Shown piece by piece: positions 60,981 to 64,000 of a DNA stretch of 64,000 nt. The notes beneath the pieces are model-generated. The model did no database searches, had not been told where the DNA came from, and worked only from the letters and a program-made list of their open reading frames with translations. The stretch is from Epiperipatus broadwayi (lineage: Eukaryota > Onychophora > Udeonychophora > Euonychophora > Peripatidae): NCBI GenBank assembly GCA_028023455.1, contig JAQFVV010012394.1:28103010-28167009 (forward strand), read 5' to 3'. Numbering within the stretch: position 1 is the first letter of the stretch; each line of letters begins with the position of its first letter. The translations under genes were made by a program, and so were the position numbers.

Positions 60981-63220
60981 TCCAAAAACAATGAGGACTG
61001 CCAATTCTTCAACAAGCTTTGTGATAAATGCTTAGCCAGAGAAAGCATTTAAAATACTCCCCCCCCCCAACTTCTGATCATGGTTTTGTGCTCTGGCACT
61101 CCTCAGACTACCATTAGTCCAGTTTGTTATTTTTAAAATTCTTTCAGTTTAAAATCATTGCTAAACAAACAATTCTGGTGCAAATACTCCCCCCCCCCCC
61201 CATCATTCTAATTTTATTAGCAGTGACTTTAATAAGCAAAAAATCCATGATGCAAAACAAAATTTATAAAGCTACTTCCCAATCATATTTTTGTTATAAA
61301 GACTCAAAAAGAAAAAGCAACAAATATTCTCAACACTATATATAAACATATAATTCTATAATTAAAACACTTCAAGCAACTAAGTCTCATTTTCCTCTTT
61401 TCTTTACAACTAATGCTCAAAGAGTTTAATTAATAACCTTAATAAGAAATTCAATAATCTTGGTCAACAAACTCGATGATATAACATTACAATAATAACA
61501 CTGAGGGCCAATAGCATTCGACTAATAATTAGTATGACTAATATAACACTTTAGACATTACAATGACAACTCAAAACAAAGTTAATGCCACTGTGGTCTT
61601 TTCTAGTGCCTTGGCTCGCATCAAAGGCAATTTTAGTTCTGCTGCTGTATATCAAAACAGATTAAAAACACTGTATTAATACCAACTCATCTCTTTTTTA
61701 AAATGTATAAATAATTGAGTTATGCTCTGATTCCACTCCACTATAGGTAGTGTATCTTTACTTAGATACTATTCTTTTAGAAATTTCTATCACATAGGCA
61801 CTTTTATGTCAGTTATCATATCATATATCACCATTTCCTATGGGTGCACAGGTTGTTGAAACAGTGCAAGCCTTAATGAACTAATGATGCAAAGAGGTTT
61901 ATGCATAAAATTTCTAACTAGTGTCTGCATGAGATCAGAAGAAGACTGATATACAGTATAATTAAAACTATCACAACAAATTAAATAAAGTACTGTGAAA
62001 AATGCAAAAGGAGAAGTATGGGTTTTTAAATACCAATTCCTGAACTATAATTTGTGAGAAAATGTAAAGGTGCGCAAGTTACGTTATTTTATTTTCAAGA
62101 CTGCTAGAGTTCAATACAAGAAGATATAAAATCCCAGTTCAGTATTATAGTTTTGGAATACTTTAGTTTGCTATTTCAACAGAATCTATGGACTGTAATA
62201 CAGTTAGTTTCAAATACTAGCAAAGAGAAATCACTATTGTCAAGGAGGTGGGTAATTTAAAATCACGATGTTCAAAAAAGGCATAAAATGGCTACTGAGT
62301 AGAAATTAATAATTTTTATTTTAATGCCTGAAAACTGTACCAAGAAATAAAAAAACATGCGAAACAGGTTCAATTTGAGGAAAAAAAACATACAAACAAG
62401 GATTATAAAATAGGAAAATTCTTCATAAGAAATTATTAGCAATAAAATTTCTTTTTTCTTTGATTAATCATAATAACCTTTTTTAAATGTAATATTTACC
62501 ATTTAATTCTGTTTAATCAATACTATACTGTATGGAAGCCTCACTTATAAACATAACTAATAAATGTAATTTTTCTTTAATTAATATTGTAACCTTACCA
62601 ACAAAATATTCCAATATATATTGTTAATGAATCTTCACTCAGAATAAAATTAGAGCAGACAAAGGATTTTCTCAAAGAATTTCAGTGTAATCAGTAATCA
62701 CAATGTTAAGTATGTCCTCTAGTTAAATAAGCCTACTTAATTACAGTATATTCATTACTATTATTACTTCTGGTAATCTATAACCTATTATCATAAGGGT
62801 TTTTGATCCTACAATAGCAACATACCAATAATCTAAATTCAATTGTGAACATGATAATTTATTCTGTACTCATATCTCTAGTTAAGTGGAATGCACCTAA
62901 AACTAAAACTGAGTTATAGATAATTGCTAACTTTCTTTAGGGCTAAACAATAGTGTGATGAACTTATGAATTGTAGTTTATGATACTTACTATTAAATAA
63001 ATATCAAATAATTTATTTTCAGAAATTCCCGAAAAATCTGAGCAATGAAAGTGACAAAACCAGAGCCATGATTTATGTACTGTGAGCTTCTCAATCTGTC
63101 ACTTTGTCATTATATTAAACTAAACAAAGAACTCTTGGTATTTATAAGAAATAATGATTTAGAACTATAACTTTATTGCCACTATAATACTCCACAATAC
63201 AATTAAAAACTTTAAACCTT
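60981..63220. other. AT-rich non-coding stretch
   Basis: No gene recognised. C runs occur at about 61059-61066 and 61191-61201. A dispersed-repeat copy of the 35315-35400 family lies at about 63025-63092 on the minus strand. Confidence 0.45.
63025..63092 (-). repeat. Dispersed repeat copy (AAATCATGGCTC family)
   Basis: On the minus strand: AAATCATGGCTCTGGTTTTG, then TCACTTTCATTGCTC, aligned with AATCATGGCTCAACTTTGTT, then ATTTCTGTTGCTCGA of the 35315-35400 copy. Weaker than the other two. Confidence 0.35.
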
Positions 63221-63480
63221 TTAATATACAAAATTAACAAAGCGTATGACACACTTGAATGAAAAGCTATAAAGATACACAGAAATTATTACACGCTAAG
63301 CGCTTTCGAGGCCTTTTGCCTCATATTCATAGCGGTACTGAATCCTCGTTCTGCAGCTCACAGTACCGCTATGAATATGAGGCAAAAGGCCTCGAAAGCG
63401 CTTAGCGTGTAATAATTTCTGTGTATCTTTATAGCTTCTCATTCAAGTGTGTCATACGCTTTGTTAATTTTGTATATTAA
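63221..63480. repeat. Near-perfect palindrome: 120-bp arms, 20-bp loop
   Basis: The left arm 63221-63340 (TTAATATACAAAATTAACAA ... CATAGCGGTACTG) and right arm 63361-63480 are reverse complements with a single mismatch (GAATGAAAAG versus GAATGAGAAG). The loop is 63341-63360. The outer flanks share the 13-mer TTTAAACCTTTTA (63211-63223 and 63514-63526), a possible target duplication or a remnant of the duplicated source. No ORF. Such low divergence means a young structure. Each arm carries the hairpin-GAAA motif. Confidence 0.95.
63371..63406 (+). other. Hammerhead-like hairpin-GAAA motif in the palindrome
   Basis: ATGA, stem GAGGC (63379-63383) with GCCTC (63389-63393), loop AAAAG, then GAAA (63394-63397) and GCGCTTAGC. 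The motif at 6896-6931 has the same frame around a different, still paired stem (GAGATT/AATCTC) and GCGCTAAGC after GAAA. Because of the palindrome, the same motif is also read on the minus strand from the left arm. Confidence 0.4.
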
Positions 63481-64000
63481 ATTATTGAATGAGAAGTCTT
63501 AAAATCTTTAATATTTAAACCTTTTACTAAATTACTGATTGTTAAATTAACACAGTAAAACTTTTTGAGCTTCTTTCATTTTATTGTTTATTTTTAAATT
63601 TCTTTCATTTTTTCTGTTTAATTTTATTATGAAGTGACTTTTTCAAATCCAAAAAATCCCCTGCTAATTCACAAAACAAGCGTAGCATCAATAGTATTTC
63701 AATATATTAGATTCACATATACATGGGAAACAATTTATGATCATACTTAAAGATTAAAAGATTCATGCATGACACTCTAACCCCCAAATTAATGTAGTTA
63801 AAGCCAATAGCTTTAGAGCATCTTTAAGTCACGATACATGCCTAGATCATTTTGAAGAAGTTTAAAGATTGAGTCATATTTAAACTTTCTGCAGCACAAC
63901 ACTGAATTCATGGCAGGGAATCATTTTACATCATGTTATAAGTTCAAAAAGACTTACTATCAGAATATAATGCATGATGTATAGATTTACCATTATGTTC
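63481..64000. other. AT-rich stretch to the window end
   Basis: Nothing firm. On the minus strand 64000-63958 is open and ends at a donor-like GTAAGT (63957-63952), so a partial exon is conceivable, but its peptide does not match CRTC or anything I know. Confidence 0.3.

Noticed and set aside
63958-64000. Open minus-strand end with a GTAAGT donor
   Set aside because: Only 14 codons are inside the window and the peptide does not match CRTC or another known family.

Overview
The window is AT-rich animal DNA with long introns and a dense, mixed load of mobile elements. One conserved host gene is clear: a CREB-regulated transcription coactivator (CRTC/TORC), a metazoan family, on the minus strand. 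Five consecutive coding exons are visible (40702-40641, 33083-32992, 28767-28703, 20640-20585, 14315-13934). Their splice sites and reading phases agree exactly, and introns of 4.2 to 8.1 kb separate them. The N-terminal CREB-binding coiled coil and the C-terminal activation domain were not found, so the gene probably exceeds 27 kb and runs past at least one end. The CRTC peptide and the repeat types (mariner-like HTH, RTE LINE, gypsy-type LTR element, Penelope-like endonuclease, tRNA-derived SINEs, foldback MITEs) suggest an invertebrate, most likely an arthropod. I cannot name the species.

Layout. 1-0.9 kb: tandem repeat of about 377 bp. 0.9-13.9 kb: the CRTC intron or downstream region, holding a Penelope-like endonuclease tail (6.6-6.8 kb), a hammerhead-like hairpin motif (6.9 kb), foldbacks (8.4 and 11.8-12.5 kb), a mariner-type HTH relic (9 kb) and an RTE LINE 3' end (10.1-10.5 kb). 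13.9-40.7 kb: the CRTC exons, with introns containing two SINEs (17.4 and 18.1 kb), a foldback MITE (18.8-19.0 kb) with dispersed relatives, a large foldback with paired G/C runs (25.8-26.1 kb), a 5'-truncated RTE LINE (26.3-27.7 kb), a 189-bp tandem array (33.1-33.6 kb), a second LINE relic (34.1-34.9 kb) and an unresolved, GC-richer, retroelement-like tract (35.3-37.2 kb).

40.7-58.4 kb: no CRTC exon recognised. This part holds two copies of the same dead LINE segment (46.2-47.1 and 49.4-50.0 kb), a 419-bp AT-rich palindrome (51.8-52.2 kb), a promoter-like island with two CCAAT boxes and a full CRE (53.4-53.7 kb), a three-copy repeat (53.7-54.5 kb), two foldbacks (54.9-55.4 kb) and a short basic minus-strand ORF (57.7-57.9 kb). 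58425-60947: a gypsy-like LTR retrotransposon with 5' LTR, primer-binding site, gag and part of pol. It retains a 4-bp target-site duplication but has lost the rest of pol and nearly all of the 3' LTR. 63221-63480: an almost perfect palindrome (two 120-base arms, one mismatch) that carries the same hairpin-GAAA motif as the Penelope-like region.

Most of the window is therefore introns and intergenic DNA shaped by old and young insertions. The signals most worth pursuing are the dispersed hammerhead-like motif, which keeps its pairing while its stem sequence changes, the young palindrome, and the internally deleted LTR element.
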